DNA of 64,000 nucleotides from Cupriavidus pinatubonensis (GTDB lineage Bacteria > Pseudomonadota > Gammaproteobacteria > Burkholderiales > Burkholderiaceae): assembly GCF_019602855.1 (NCBI RefSeq), contig NZ_CP080766.1, positions 1 to 64,000 of the forward strand, read 5' to 3'. Position numbers and translations under genes: made by a program. Shown here piece after piece: positions 26,134-35,664 of the stretch. Every line of letters starts with the position of its first letter. Position 1 is the stretch's first letter. Under the pieces are notes generated by a model. It made no database searches. It saw only the letters and a program-made list of their open reading frames with translations, and was not told the DNA's origin.

Positions 26134-26499
26134 TTGTCCCGAGCCTCGTACCTTTGCTTGGCCTTCGCTTTGCTGCTTAGCGCATGCGAAACGCCGCCGC
26201 AGCAGGCAACCAGGCCAGCGCCGCGCCAGGCGGCCGAGCCACGCATCGCGCCGCGCGTGGCGATCGACGCGTGCGAGCAGGCCGTCACCGCCAACGTCAG
26301 GAAGGGGCACCCCGAGCCCGGCAGCCTTTTCCTTCTGGAAGACCGCGAGCAGGTTTACCAGCGCCCGGGCGGCATGGCGATGGTGACGGGCGAGGGCACC
26401 TTCGAGCCCGACAGCAGCCAGGCCTCGATCGGTTTCCGCTTTACCTGCCTTTACAACGGACGCACCGCCCGCGCGGACGACGTACAGTTGCGCTACTGA
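26134..26499 (+). CDS. Small lipoprotein of unknown function
   Basis: A 121-residue lipoprotein. The signal MSRASYLCLAFALLLSAC ends in a lipobox, LSAC. The mature part has a Pro/Gln/Ala-rich linker, then DACEQAVTANVRKGHPEPGSL and ends SIGFRFTCLYNGRTARADDV; two cysteines may form a disulfide. The TTG start at 26134 is chosen because AGGAGG lies at 26121-26126, seven bases before it, and because the signal then starts correctly. An ATG upstream in the frame (26053) would place 27 residues before the signal. Confidence 0.75.
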   Translation: MSRASYLCLAFALLLSACETPPQQATRPAPRQAAEPRIAPRVAIDACEQAVTANVRKGHPEPGSLFLLEDREQVYQRPGGMAMVTGEGTFEPDSSQASIGFRFTCLYNGRTARADDVQLRY

Positions 26500-26745
26500 G
26501 CGCTGCGCGCCCGAATTCCGGCGCAACAAGCTGTTGCAACAGGCAGACAGTCTGATGGCGGCGCGGCCCGTGAGGCGCCGGTTCGTACGCTTCCCCTCGA
26601 AGCCCTTCTTCAGAGCAATTGACACGCACCGGGCGGTGCGCACATGATTCGGACGTAATTAGATGCGCCTCCGGGGCAACATGGCACCATGCCACCTGCA
26701 GACCCCGCATGAACGGCCGCAAAAACAGATCAGGGAAACGGGGTC

Positions 26746-28164
26746 ATGAATCCATCCATCCGCCAACTGGCCGGCATTGCGGCGCTTGCCGTCCTGCTGA
26801 GCGCCTGCTCCACTACGCCCGAACCGGTGACGGCACCAGTTTCCGCCGTGCAACCGCCGTCGAACCAGGCGATGAAGGCGCTGTCCACCGAAGTCTTTAC
26901 CTACGCCTATCCGCTGGTGCTGATGGACGTGACGCGCGAGCTCATGAGCCTGCGCACGCCCCCCAACACCTTCAGCCACAAGCGCACCTTCCCGGACGCG
27001 ACGTTCACGGACGTGGTCACGCCGAACGCCGACACGCTGTACTCGTCGGCCTGGCTCGACCTGTCCAAGGAGCCGGTGGTGCTGTCCGTGCCCGATACCC
27101 GCGGCCGCTACTACCTGATGCCGTTGATGGATGCCTGGACCAATGTCTTCGCCTCGCCCGGCAAGCGCACCACGGGTACGCAGCGCGGCAACTTCGTGAT
27201 CACGGGTCCGGGCTGGGAAGGGCCGCTGCCCAAAGGCATGAAGCAGATCAAGTCGCCTACGGCCATGGTCTGGCTGATCGGCCGCACGCAGGCCAACGGC
27301 AAGAAGGATTTCCCGGTCGTGCACCGCCTGCAGGATCAGTACCGCCTCACGCCGCTGTCCGCATGGCAGATGGGCGTACGCGCGGCGCCTGAAAAACCCG
27401 CACCGCGCTCGCCGACGCTGGACACGCAGTCGCCGCCCGTTGAGCAGGTAGCGGCCATGGACGCGCAGGCCTTCTTCAGCCGCTTTGCCAGCCTGCTGCC
27501 GGCCAATCCGCCCGCAGAAGCCGACGCCGCCATGGTCGAGAAGATGCACCGCATGGGGTTGGAGCCCGGTGTGCCGTTCAAAACCACGGTGATGGAACCC
27601 GCCACCGCGCGTGCCGTGCAGGAAGGTGCCACCGCAGCGCTGCAGGCGATTGCCGCCACGGCCCGCAAGGGCAACGCCGATGCCGGCAATGGCTGGGTCA
27701 TGCACCGCGACCTCGGCAACTACGGTACCAACTATGGTCGCCGTGCGGTCACGGCCATGGTCGGGCTTGGCGCCAATTTGCCGGAAGACGCGATCTACGC
27801 CTCCACCCGGACCGATGCCTCAGGCAAGGCCCTGCAGGGCAGCACAAGCTATGTCCTGCATTTCGCCAAGGACCAGTTGCCGCCTGCCAGGGCGTTCTGG
27901 TCGCTGTCGCTGTACAACCAGCGTCAGGCGTTCGTCGACAACCCGATCGGCCGCTATGCAATCGGCAGCCGCGACCGCTTGCGCTACAACCGCGATGGCT
28001 CGCTCGACATCTACATCCAGCACGCACGCCCCGAACGCGGCAAGATGGCCAACTGGCTGCCTGCCCCGCCCGACGGCCTCAACATGACCCTGCGTGCGTA
28101 CTGGCCGGAGCAGGCGCTGCTCGATGGCTCGTGGATGCCGCCCCCGGTTGAGCGAGTGAACTGA
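26746..28164 (+). CDS. DUF1254/DUF1214-domain lipoprotein
   Basis: A 472-residue exported protein with a lipoprotein signal (LAGIAALAVLLSACST, lipobox LSAC at residues about 18-21). DUF1254 follows (YAYPLVLMDVTRELMS, TPNADTLYSSAWLDLSKEPVVLSVPDT) and the C-terminal DUF1214 (FWSLSLYNQRQAFVDNPIGRYAIGSRD, ending GLNMTLRAYWP). The family is widespread in soil bacteria and its biochemical function is not established. It is monocistronic here, ended by a strong hairpin 22 bp after the stop codon. Confidence 0.88.
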   Translation: MNPSIRQLAGIAALAVLLSACSTTPEPVTAPVSAVQPPSNQAMKALSTEVFTYAYPLVLMDVTRELMSLRTPPNTFSHKRTFPDATFTDVVTPNADTLYSSAWLDLSKEPVVLSVPDTRGRYYLMPLMDAWTNVFASPGKRTTGTQRGNFVITGPGWEGPLPKGMKQIKSPTAMVWLIGRTQANGKKDFPVVHRLQDQYRLTPLSAWQMGVRAAPEKPAPRSPTLDTQSPPVEQVAAMDAQAFFSRFASLLPANPPAEADAAMVEKMHRMGLEPGVPFKTTVMEPATARAVQEGATAALQAIAATARKGNADAGNGWVMHRDLGNYGTNYGRRAVTAMVGLGANLPEDAIYASTRTDASGKALQGSTSYVLHFAKDQLPPARAFWSLSLYNQRQAFVDNPIGRYAIGSRDRLRYNRDGSLDIYIQHARPERGKMANWLPAPPDGLNMTLRAYWPEQALLDGSWMPPPVERVN

Positions 28165-28185
28165 GCTGCGTCTGGCAGCCAAGTG

Positions 28186-28217
28186 AAAAGGCCGCGTCCC
28201 CGGGGACGCGGCCTTTT
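28186..28217. terminator. Strong bidirectional rho-independent terminator
   Basis: AAAAGGCCGCGTCCCC (28186-28201) is followed directly by its exact reverse complement GGGGACGCGGCCTTTT (28202-28217) and then GTTTT. The GC core with A/T-rich ends suits termination in both directions. It sits between the convergent DUF1254 and TonB receptor genes. Confidence 0.93.
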
Positions 28218-28242
28218 GTTTTGCACGGACCGTAGCAAACAG

Positions 28243-30339
28243 TCAGAACTTGTAGCGCACGCCTGCATAGAGTGCTCGCCCGGTACCGGGATAGAACACT
28301 GCCGTATTGGCGGTGCGCGCATCGGTCACTGTGCTGAAATCGCTCACATAACGCTTGTTGCCTAGGTTGCGCGCATCGAGGAACACCGTCAGGCCTTGCT
28401 TGAAATCGTAGCTGGCCTGCACGCCGAACAGCACGTACGACGGCACCTTGAGCGTGTTTGCGTAGTCGACGTAAGCGCCGGTCGGTACCCAGTCGATGGT
28501 GCCTGCGATGCGCAGCCCTGACGCCTGGCTGTACGCCAGCGTGGTACGCAGCACGTGCTCGGGCACGCCTGCAATGCGGTTGTTGCCGTATTGCGGGTCG
28601 TTGTCGAAGCGGAAATCGCTGTAGTTCCATAGTTGCGACAGCGTGACCTTGTCGGCCGTGGTGGCGACGTTCTGCAGCAGGTCCGCGCTGACGGCGAGTT
28701 CTACGCCTTGCAGCGTGGTGCGATTAGCGTTGAACGTGGCAGCCGGCACGTTGGGATTGGTCGTGTACTGCAGCAACTGGTCGCGCACCAGCGAGCGGTA
28801 CAGCGTGAGATCCCATCCGAGCCGCTCGCGGCGCCCGCGTGTCCCAAGTTCCAGCGTCCAGCCATGCTGGGCGGAAAGCGGCACGAACTGCGTCGTGGTG
28901 CTGATGGTCTGGTTCAGGTCGCTGAAGTCCGGCACATCGGCGCTGCGGGTGATGTCGGCAAACGCCTGAATGTCCTTGGCCGGTTCCCAAAGCACGCCGA
29001 ATTTCGGGTTCACGCCGCTGTACGTGGTGTCGTCGGACTTGGGCACCGGATTGGCGGGCAGGCCGCCATAGTCGGTGTAGCGGCGCTGGTTGTAGTAAGC
29101 CTTGGCGCCGGCCATCACCGCCACCGTGGGCATGACGTAGAGGCGGTCTTCGAAGTAGGCCTCGTAGTTGTAGGCATCCTGCCGGGAATTGAGCGTCTGT
29201 GCGCCGCGGTCGCCCGAGACGTTCACGTACTGGCGCGCATCGTTGTTGCCGCCAAAAAACCTTGCGCCGGCGATGAGCTGGTTGCGCATGCCGCCAATGG
29301 TCTGCGTGCCCGTGTAGCGCGGTGCGAAGCCATAGGTCCAGTAGTCCTGGTCGATAACCTGGAAGATCGGGTGGTACAGGTTCTTGTGGATCACCCATGT
29401 GGAAAAGTCGAGCTGGCCGCTGTCGAGCTTCACCGTAGTGACGTTGGCCAGCCGCTCGGTGCGCGTATTGCGCGCCTGGTCGCCGGCGAGCGCGCTGGCA
29501 GAGGCCTTCGTCGGGTTGTTCAGTGCGTCCTGTAGCGACAGCGTGCCGGGCAGCAGCTGGTCGACGACATAGGCGCCGACGTAGAAGCGCGTCTCGACGG
29601 TCGGGCTGAAGCGATAACCGAAGTTTGCATTGAGCTGTTCGTACTGGCCACGCTCATGGTCGCGATAGCCTTCCGAGTGGTCGACGCTCAGGTTGGCCAT
29701 GAAATCGAAGTTGCCGATCTGGCGCGAGGCCTGGCCGGCCGCGCGGACCGTGCCGAAGCTGCCGCCATCGACGCGCACCTGGTTGGGCGCTTCGGTGGTG
29801 AACGCGGTGGGCGTGGTGAAGTTGATCGCGCCGCCCAGCGTCGTGCTGCCATAGGCCAGGCCATTGCCGCCCTTGTAGACCTCCGCTGCGTTGAGGCCGA
29901 TCGGGTCGATTTGGTAGAAGTCGCCGCTGCCGTCGGCGAAATTGGTGGGCACGCCGTCCTGCAGGATTTCCAGGCCCCGTGTATGGAATCCGCGCGCGAT
30001 GCCGGAGCCGCGAACGGACAGGCGCAATTCCTGTCCATAGCGCTCCTGCACGTAGACGCCCGGAGCATCCTTCAGGACGTCGCGCAGGTTGCTCGCGTAG
30101 GTATTGGCGTAGCTCTCGGCGTCGACAAAGCCCACTGAACCGGCCGACTGGTACAGAGATTCCCGTTGCCTGGCGACGCCCGGCACGGTCAGCGAGCCTT
30201 CGGCTTTGGCCGTGGCAGTGACGGTCGGCAGTGTCACAGGCTCCGGCCCCGTAACCGGGGCGGTCTGCGCGATTGCGGCGCCCGTCAATGCGGCGGCTGG
30301 CAGCGCTGCGGCGCGCCGCCAGTGTCTGGCTCCTTTCAT
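28243..30339 (-). CDS. TonB-dependent outer-membrane receptor
   Basis: A 698-residue receptor starting MKGARHWRRAAALPAAALTG, with a signal peptide ending near AIAQ. The plug domain (residues about 60-170) has LRDVLKDAPGVYVQERYGQELRLSVRGSG and FHTRGLEILQDGVPTNFADGSG, followed by a 22-strand type barrel ending in YAGVRYKF with the C-terminal aromatic residue. There is no N-terminal STN signalling domain, so it is not a FecA-type transducer. Relatives carry ferric siderophores or other metal chelates; the substrate is unknown. I saw neither a Fur box nor a cobalamin riboswitch in the 153 bp upstream. Confidence 0.9.
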   Translation of the reverse strand: MKGARHWRRAAALPAAALTGAAIAQTAPVTGPEPVTLPTVTATAKAEGSLTVPGVARQRESLYQSAGSVGFVDAESYANTYASNLRDVLKDAPGVYVQERYGQELRLSVRGSGIARGFHTRGLEILQDGVPTNFADGSGDFYQIDPIGLNAAEVYKGGNGLAYGSTTLGGAINFTTPTAFTTEAPNQVRVDGGSFGTVRAAGQASRQIGNFDFMANLSVDHSEGYRDHERGQYEQLNANFGYRFSPTVETRFYVGAYVVDQLLPGTLSLQDALNNPTKASASALAGDQARNTRTERLANVTTVKLDSGQLDFSTWVIHKNLYHPIFQVIDQDYWTYGFAPRYTGTQTIGGMRNQLIAGARFFGGNNDARQYVNVSGDRGAQTLNSRQDAYNYEAYFEDRLYVMPTVAVMAGAKAYYNQRRYTDYGGLPANPVPKSDDTTYSGVNPKFGVLWEPAKDIQAFADITRSADVPDFSDLNQTISTTTQFVPLSAQHGWTLELGTRGRRERLGWDLTLYRSLVRDQLLQYTTNPNVPAATFNANRTTLQGVELAVSADLLQNVATTADKVTLSQLWNYSDFRFDNDPQYGNNRIAGVPEHVLRTTLAYSQASGLRIAGTIDWVPTGAYVDYANTLKVPSYVLFGVQASYDFKQGLTVFLDARNLGNKRYVSDFSTVTDARTANTAVFYPGTGRALYAGVRYKF

Positions 30340-30492
30340 GATTTCCCTTTGCCGGCACATTGGCGCCCCGTTTTGGCAGGGACCAGTGCTCTGAGTGTAA
30401 TTCGATAGCCGGCAAGGATACGGAGCGCAGCACGCCTCGGCTATGTGACACAGCGCCGCACGCGCGGCGCACACGTCACAAGGCGGTTGCGC

Positions 30493-32862
30493 TCAGGCGG
30501 CGCGGGTGCTGCAGGCGCACCCGGCGCCGTGCCGATGTGCCGCCTGTGACGCCTGCGGCCGTGCCACACGCTTCCCCGTCAGCGTGTCCTGACCCGCGAG
30601 GCGCCCGCGCAACTTGCGCGCCGCCGACACCATATTGGCCAGGGCGGCCTCGGTCTCATCCCAACCGCGGGTCTTCAGGCCGCAGTCCGGGTTGACCCAC
30701 AGACGCTGCGGCGGCACGACCTCGCAGGCGCGGTCCAGCAGCTTTTCCATGGCTTCCACCGACGGCACGCGCGGCGAGTGGATGTCGTAGACGCCCGGTC
30801 CGATCTCGTTCGGGTAGTCGAAATCGCCAAAGCCTTCGAGCAGTTCCATGGCCGAGCGCGAGGTCTCGATGGTGATCACGTCCGCATCCATCGCCGCGAT
30901 CGACGGCAGGATGTCGTTGAACTCGGCATAGCACATATGGGTATGGATCTGGGTCTGGTCCGCCACGCCCGCGGCCGACAGCCGGAACGCGTTGACGGCC
31001 CATGCCAGGTAGGCGTCCCAGTCGGCACGGCGCAGCGGCAGGCCCTCGCGCAGCGCCGGCTCGTCGATCTGGATCACGCGGATGCCGGCCTGTTCCAGGT
31101 CACACACTTCGTCGCGGATGGCCAGTGCGAGTTGGCGGGCGGTATCGGCGCGCGGCTGGTCGTCGCGGACGAACGACCACTGCAGCATCGTGACGGGGCC
31201 GGTCAGCATGCCCTTCATCGGACGCTCGGTCAGCGACTGGGCATAGCGCGCAGTGTCCACGGTCATTGGCTCAGGCCGGTACACGTCGCCGTAGATCACA
31301 GGGGGCTTGACGCAGCGCGAGCCGTAGCTCTGCACCCAGCCGTTCTCGGTGAACGCATAGCCGCACAGCTGCTCGCCGAAGTATTCGACCATGTCGTTGC
31401 GCTCGGCTTCGCCGTGCACCAGCACGTCCAGCCCCAGCGCTTCCTGCTTGCGCACGGCCAGCTCAATTTCGCCGCGGATGCGGTGCAGGTAGTCGAGCGC
31501 GCCGAGATCGCCGCGTTTGTAGGCCGCCCGGGTCTGGCGGATGGCGGCCGTCTGCGGGAACGAGCCAATCGTCGTGGTCGGGAGCAGCGGCAGTTGCAGG
31601 GCCTCGCGCTGACGTTCGATGCGGACATCGAACGCGCTGTCGCGGTCGGCCATGTCAGGCGTCACAGCAGCCAGCCGCTGCTGTACGCGCGGATTGACCA
31701 CGCGGCGCGATTGGCGGCGCGACGCCTGCACGGCATCGGAAGCCTCGAGCTGGGCGGCGACGGCTGTCTCGCCTTGATTCAGCACCGTGGCCAGCACACA
31801 CAGTTCGCCCAGCTTTTCGGTGGCAAAGGCCAGCCAGGACTTCAGCTCGGCATCGAGCCTGACTTCATGTTCGAGGGATACGGGCACATGCAGCAGCGAG
31901 CACGACGGTGCCAGCCACAGCCGATCGCCGAGTTCGGCATGCAGCGGTTTCAGCGTGTCGAGCGCGCGGCGCAGGTCGGTGCGCCAGATATTGCGGCCGT
32001 CGATCACGCCAACGGACAGCACGGCCTCGGGCGGCAGCGCCTGGCGCCATGCAACAAGCTGCGCGGGCGCCCGCACCACGTCGATATGGAAGCCGTGGAC
32101 TGGCAGCGCGGCCGCACGCTCGGCATGGTCGGCTGCGCTGTCGAAGTAGGTTGCGAGCAGCAGTTTCACGCCCGACTGGGCCAGGGTCGCGTACGCCCGG
32201 TCGTAGGCATCGAGCCAGGCCGCGTCGAGGTCGAGGCTCAGCGCGGGCTCGTCGATCTGCACCCAATCGATACCACGCGCCTTCAGGCGGGTAAGGATGC
32301 GCTGGTAAGCCTGCGCGAGTTGCGGGAGGAGCGACAGCTTGTCAAATCCGGCCTCGTGCGTCTTGGACAGCCACAGGTAGGTCACGGGCCCGATCAGCAC
32401 CGGCCGCGCCTTCAGGCCGAGCGCCAGCGCTTCTTCGAGTTCGTCGAAAAACCAGTCGGGGCCGCCGTCGAAGCGCGTGGCCGAGTCCAGCTCCGGCACC
32501 AGGTAGTGGTAGTTCGTATCGAACCACTTGGTCATTTCCATTGCGGGCTGTTCGCGATTGCCGCGTGCGAGCTCGAAATACTGGGCCAGCGTCAGCGCGG
32601 CCGGCTCGAAGCCGAAGCGGCGCGGCAGCGCACCGAGCAGCGCCGTGAGGCTCAGCACCTGGTCGTAGTAGGCGAAGTCGCCTGTAGCAACGGTATCCAG
32701 ACCGCTGTCAGCCTGCAATTGCCAGTGGCGGCTGCGCAGCGTGGCGGCCACGGCGCGCAGGTCCGCTTCCGTGCTTTCGCCGCGCCAGAAGGATTCCTGT
32801 GCAAATTTCAGTTCACGACGAGCGCCGATGCGCGGAAAGCCGAGGATGTGTGTGCGTGCCAC
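30493..32862 (-). CDS. metE: Cobalamin-independent methionine synthase
   Basis: A 789-residue MetE, slightly longer than the usual 750-760 residues because of a C-terminal tail rich in Arg, Ala, His and Cys. It transfers a methyl group from 5-methyltetrahydropteroyl-triglutamate to homocysteine. The N-terminal barrel starts [20 protein letters not shown]. The C-terminal barrel has [12 protein letters not shown] and the zinc ligands in [10 protein letters not shown] (His and Cys) and [12 protein letters not shown] (Cys). I begin at the GTG preceded by GGAGC, which gives MARTHILG; the frame is open 23 codons further. The gene is divergent from metR. Confidence 0.94.
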   Translation of the reverse strand: MARTHILGFPRIGARRELKFAQESFWRGESTEADLRAVAATLRSRHWQLQADSGLDTVATGDFAYYDQVLSLTALLGALPRRFGFEPAALTLAQYFELARGNREQPAMEMTKWFDTNYHYLVPELDSATRFDGGPDWFFDELEEALALGLKARPVLIGPVTYLWLSKTHEAGFDKLSLLPQLAQAYQRILTRLKARGIDWVQIDEPALSLDLDAAWLDAYDRAYATLAQSGVKLLLATYFDSAADHAERAAALPVHGFHIDVVRAPAQLVAWRQALPPEAVLSVGVIDGRNIWRTDLRRALDTLKPLHAELGDRLWLAPSCSLLHVPVSLEHEVRLDAELKSWLAFATEKLGELCVLATVLNQGETAVAAQLEASDAVQASRRQSRRVVNPRVQQRLAAVTPDMADRDSAFDVRIERQREALQLPLLPTTTIGSFPQTAAIRQTRAAYKRGDLGALDYLHRIRGEIELAVRKQEALGLDVLVHGEAERNDMVEYFGEQLCGYAFTENGWVQSYGSRCVKPPVIYGDVYRPEPMTVDTARYAQSLTERPMKGMLTGPVTMLQWSFVRDDQPRADTARQLALAIRDEVCDLEQAGIRVIQIDEPALREGLPLRRADWDAYLAWAVNAFRLSAAGVADQTQIHTHMCYAEFNDILPSIAAMDADVITIETSRSAMELLEGFGDFDYPNEIGPGVYDIHSPRVPSVEAMEKLLDRACEVVPPQRLWVNPDCGLKTRGWDETEAALANMVSAARKLRGRLAGQDTLTGKRVARPQASQAAHRHGAGCACSTRAA

Positions 32863-32946
32863 GAAGATGCTCCAAAAAGGTCTTGTCTGGCGCACAGTGT
32901 CGGTTTCACCGTAAAATGAATCAAGCGACAAGTTTTAAACAAAGTA

Positions 32947-32959
32947 TGAATGAATTTCA
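32947..32959. promoter_or_regulatory. MetR binding site between metE and metR
   Basis: TGAATGAATTTCA fits the known MetR consensus TGAA-N5-TTCA exactly. It lies in the 136 bp gap between the divergent metE and metR starts, 84 bp from the metE start and 39 bp from metR. Confidence 0.7.
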
Positions 32960-32998
32960 TATCACCCGAAGCCACAATGAAACGGGCAGGGTCACGTC

Positions 32999-33919
32999 AT
33001 GATCGAGGTCCGGCATTTACGCTCGCTGGTGGCCATCGCCGAATCCGGCAAGCTGGCTACCGCCGCCGAGCGCGTTCACGTGAGCCAGTCAGCGCTGTCT
33101 CACCAGATCAAGGCGATCGAGGCGCACTACGGCCTGCCGCTGTTCGACCGCACGCGGCAGGGGTTACGGTTCACGCCAGCTGGCGAGCGCCTGCTGGCCT
33201 TGGCGCGCGAGGTGCTCGCGGCGGTGAGCGAGGCGGATCGGGATATCGAACGGCTCAAGGGTGACACGCGCGGCGAGCTGCGCGTCGTGCTGGAGTGCCA
33301 CACCTGCTTTGACTGGCTGATGCCGGTGATGGACGAGTTCCGCCGCCGCTGGCCCGAAGTGGAGGTCGACCTTGTGGCGGGCTTCCACGCGGACCCGATC
33401 GCGTTGATCGGCGAGGGGCGCGCAGACATGGTGATTGGTTCATTGCCGGCCACGCGTCGCGGGCTGGAAGTGGCGCCGCTGTTCCGCTTCGAGATTCTTG
33501 CGGTCATGGCTAACGAGCACCGGCTGCGCAACAAGCGCCGCATCGAAGCCGCTGACCTGGAGGGCGAGACGCTGATCACCTATCCCGTGCCCGAGCAACG
33601 CATCGACCTGATCCGGGAAGTGCTGGAGCCCGCCGGCATCCGCCTGCAGCGCCGCACCGCCGAGTTGACGGTGGCCGTGCTGCAACTCGTGGCAAGCCGT
33701 CGCGGCGTCGCGGCGTTGCCAAACTGGGGTGTGAAGAACTACGTCGATCACGACTACGTGCTGGCCAAGCGAATCGGGGCGCGGGGCCTGTGGAGCGAGC
33801 TGTACGCCACGGTTCCCGCCGCCATCTCGCAGCGGCCGTATGTGGCGGATTTCGTGGCGATCGTCCGCGATATCTGCGCGGCGCAGCTCGACGGCATCGA
33901 ACTGCTTGCGCCTGCCTGA
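32999..33919 (+). CDS. metR: LysR-family activator of methionine genes
   Basis: A 306-residue LysR-type regulator. The winged helix-turn-helix is at residues 1-60 (RHLRSLVAIAESGKLATAAERVH, VSQSALSHQIKAIEAHYGLPLFDR). The effector domain follows, with LRVVLECHTCFDWLMPVMDEFR. The N-terminal segment and the divergent metE gene identify it as MetR, which activates metE with homocysteine as coinducer. A matching binding site is present in the shared gap. Confidence 0.93.
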   Translation: MIEVRHLRSLVAIAESGKLATAAERVHVSQSALSHQIKAIEAHYGLPLFDRTRQGLRFTPAGERLLALAREVLAAVSEADRDIERLKGDTRGELRVVLECHTCFDWLMPVMDEFRRRWPEVEVDLVAGFHADPIALIGEGRADMVIGSLPATRRGLEVAPLFRFEILAVMANEHRLRNKRRIEAADLEGETLITYPVPEQRIDLIREVLEPAGIRLQRRTAELTVAVLQLVASRRGVAALPNWGVKNYVDHDYVLAKRIGARGLWSELYATVPAAISQRPYVADFVAIVRDICAAQLDGIELLAPA

Positions 33920-33928
33920 GCGAATCGG

Positions 33929-34261
33929 TCAGGCGTGCAGGGCTACGGCAGGCATGAAAGCGGGGAGTGCGGGAGCGCTTTTGTCGACTGCCTCATCGAG
34001 ATCGTCGTCGCCGAAATCCGCCATCAGCACTTCCACGTCCGCGCCGTTGCCGAGGCGCCGCACGAAGAGGTGCAGCAAGTCGGTGTCCGCTGCGGTCAGC
34101 GTGGCGCTGACGCGATGGCGGGCAGTGGCATCAAAGCGCAGTTGCTGCAGCGCCAGGCCGGTACGGCGCGCGTTGGCGAGTACCCATTCCATCGCGCCGA
34201 AGAGATCGGTGGCCGCAAGGCGCAGATCGAGTTGCAGGGTAGGGGTGGCAGAGGGTGGCAT
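33929..34261 (-). CDS. ACT-like small protein
   Basis: A 110-residue protein starting MPPSATPTLQLDLRLAATDL. Residues about 8-82 follow a beta-alpha-beta-beta-alpha-beta ACT-like pattern (FGAMEWVLANARRTGLALQQLRF, HRVSATLTAADTDLLHLFVRRLGNGADVEVL) resembling IlvM, the small subunit of acetolactate synthase II. The C-terminal tail is acidic then hydrophobic. No ilvG-like catalytic gene is nearby. It is divergent from an Lrp/AsnC gene across 154 bp, so a role in amino-acid sensing is inferred. The frame runs 41 codons further upstream, but the ACT-like part starts at this ATG. Confidence 0.65.
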   Translation of the reverse strand: MPPSATPTLQLDLRLAATDLFGAMEWVLANARRTGLALQQLRFDATARHRVSATLTAADTDLLHLFVRRLGNGADVEVLMADFGDDDLDEAVDKSAPALPAFMPAVALHA

Positions 34262-34415
34262 GTGGCGTCTGAAGCAAGAATGTCGGTCAGGTAAATTTAC
34301 CAGTGGACCGGCAAAATGAGCTTCTGAATTTCCTGCCGTCTCGGTATGTTTGTAGATGAATTGTCTCTTGAGCGTAGAATTCAAGGATTATCCATCTGTC
34401 GCAAAGACACTCCTC

Positions 34416-34886
34416 ATGCCAACCATCCCGAAGCTCGACGACGTTGACCGTCGCATCCTGCGTGAACTGCGGCGTGATGGCCGCCTGTCGAACGCAAAGC
34501 TGGCGGAACACGTCGGCCTGTCCGCGACACCATGCTGGAACCGGGTGCGCGCACTGGAAGAGAACGGAGTCATTGAAGGCTATGCGGCGTTGCTCAACCA
34601 GAAGGCGCTCGGATTGCCCGATACCGTACTGATCGAAGTGACGCTTGATCGACACGACGATGACATGCTCCACCGGTTCGGGCAAGCACTCGCCGAACTG
34701 CCGGAAGTCCTCGAGGCCCATTTGCTCACGGGCGAGTACGACTACCTGATCAAGGTCGCGGTAGCGGGCACCGAGGGCTATGAGGAATTCCTGCGTCACA
34801 AGCTGTACAAGCTGCCCGGCCTGCGCCATAGCCATTCCACCTTTGTGCTGCGCACATTGAAGCGCGAGCTGTCAGTCGCGCCTTAG
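34416..34886 (+). CDS. Lrp/AsnC-family transcriptional regulator
   Basis: A 156-residue protein with the standard two domains. The helix-turn-helix is in residues about 5-60 (LDDVDRRILRELRRDGRLSNAKLAEHVGLSATPCWNRVRALEENGVIEGY). The RAM effector domain covers about 70-150 (DTVLIEVTLDRHDDDM, VLEAHLLTGEYDYLIKVAVAGTEGYEEFL). The start is ATG 34416, where homology begins; the open frame from 34356 adds 20 unrelated residues. The effector is unknown, and the divergent ACT-like gene is a possible target. Confidence 0.9.
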   Translation: MPTIPKLDDVDRRILRELRRDGRLSNAKLAEHVGLSATPCWNRVRALEENGVIEGYAALLNQKALGLPDTVLIEVTLDRHDDDMLHRFGQALAELPEVLEAHLLTGEYDYLIKVAVAGTEGYEEFLRHKLYKLPGLRHSHSTFVLRTLKRELSVAP

Positions 34887-35067
34887 CTCACGTGAAGCAT
34901 GCGCCCTACAGTAGGTACTGCGCTGGCGCATCAGCAAGCCGGTTACCGCCCGGTCAATGCACGGTTGAGGTGCCTGCCGGCGGGGTCGGCAAGCGTAAAG
35001 ATACAATTCCGCTCATAATGTCGAGCGGTGCCGGCCCGGCCGGCTCCCGATCTTCTTGAATACCGGT

Positions 35068-35664
35068 ATGAACGACACAGAGATTGCGCTGATCGATTCA
35101 GCGCGCCTGCCGACCCGATTCGGCGAATTTACCGCTCACGCTTTCAAAGGCGTGGACTCGGGCATCGAGCACCTTGCCCTCAGCGTGGGGGACATCACGG
35201 GCGAAGATGTGCTGATTCGCATGCACTCGGAGTGCCTGACCGGTGATGTGTTCGGCTCGTGCCGCTGTGACTGCGGTCCCCAGCTCGAACTGGCGATGGA
35301 GAAGATCGCCGCCGAAGGCCGCGGCATCCTGCTGTACCTGCGCGGCCACGAAGGCCGGGGAATCGGCCTGGCGGAGAAGATCCGTGCCTATGCGCTGCAG
35401 GACACCGGCCTCGACACGGTCGATGCCAATCTTGCCCTCGGCCAGGCCATCGACGCCCGCAACTACGCGTTTGCCGCCGACCTGCTGCATCAGTGGGGCG
35501 TGAAGTCCGTGCGCCTGATGAGCAACAACCCGCTCAAGGCTGCGGCGCTGGAGAAGGCCGGCATCGTCGTGAAGGAGCAGCTGCGGCACATCGTGCCGTC
35601 GAATGCCGAGAACGAAAAATATCTGGCGACCAAGCGGTCGCGAATGGGACATTTGCTGGATTGA
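35068..35664 (+). CDS. ribA: GTP cyclohydrolase II
   Basis: A 198-residue RibA, the usual monofunctional length. It catalyses the first step of riboflavin synthesis, opening the GTP imidazole ring with release of formate and pyrophosphate. Zinc ligands are in HSECLTGDVFGSCRCDCG (the first Cys with the Cys at +11 and +13). Also present are GRGILLYLRGHEGRGIGLAEKIRAYALQD and the terminal KRSRMGHLLD. The ATG at 35068 is preferred; an in-frame TTG at 35056 would add four residues. It has no FMN riboswitch that I can see and stands alone. Confidence 0.93.
   Translation: MNDTEIALIDSARLPTRFGEFTAHAFKGVDSGIEHLALSVGDITGEDVLIRMHSECLTGDVFGSCRCDCGPQLELAMEKIAAEGRGILLYLRGHEGRGIGLAEKIRAYALQDTGLDTVDANLALGQAIDARNYAFAADLLHQWGVKSVRLMSNNPLKAAALEKAGIVVKEQLRHIVPSNAENEKYLATKRSRMGHLLD

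Noticed and set aside
30340..30492. Cobalamin riboswitch or Fur box before the TonB receptor
   Set aside because: I looked because metE is adjacent, but found neither a B12-box-like sequence nor a convincing Fur 19-mer.
30778..32919. 713-residue open frame on the plus strand
   Set aside because: It is antisense to metE, whose zinc ligands and full length are clear.
34887..35067. FMN riboswitch before ribA
   Set aside because: The 181 bp gap is short and shows no conserved RFN helices that I can recognise.
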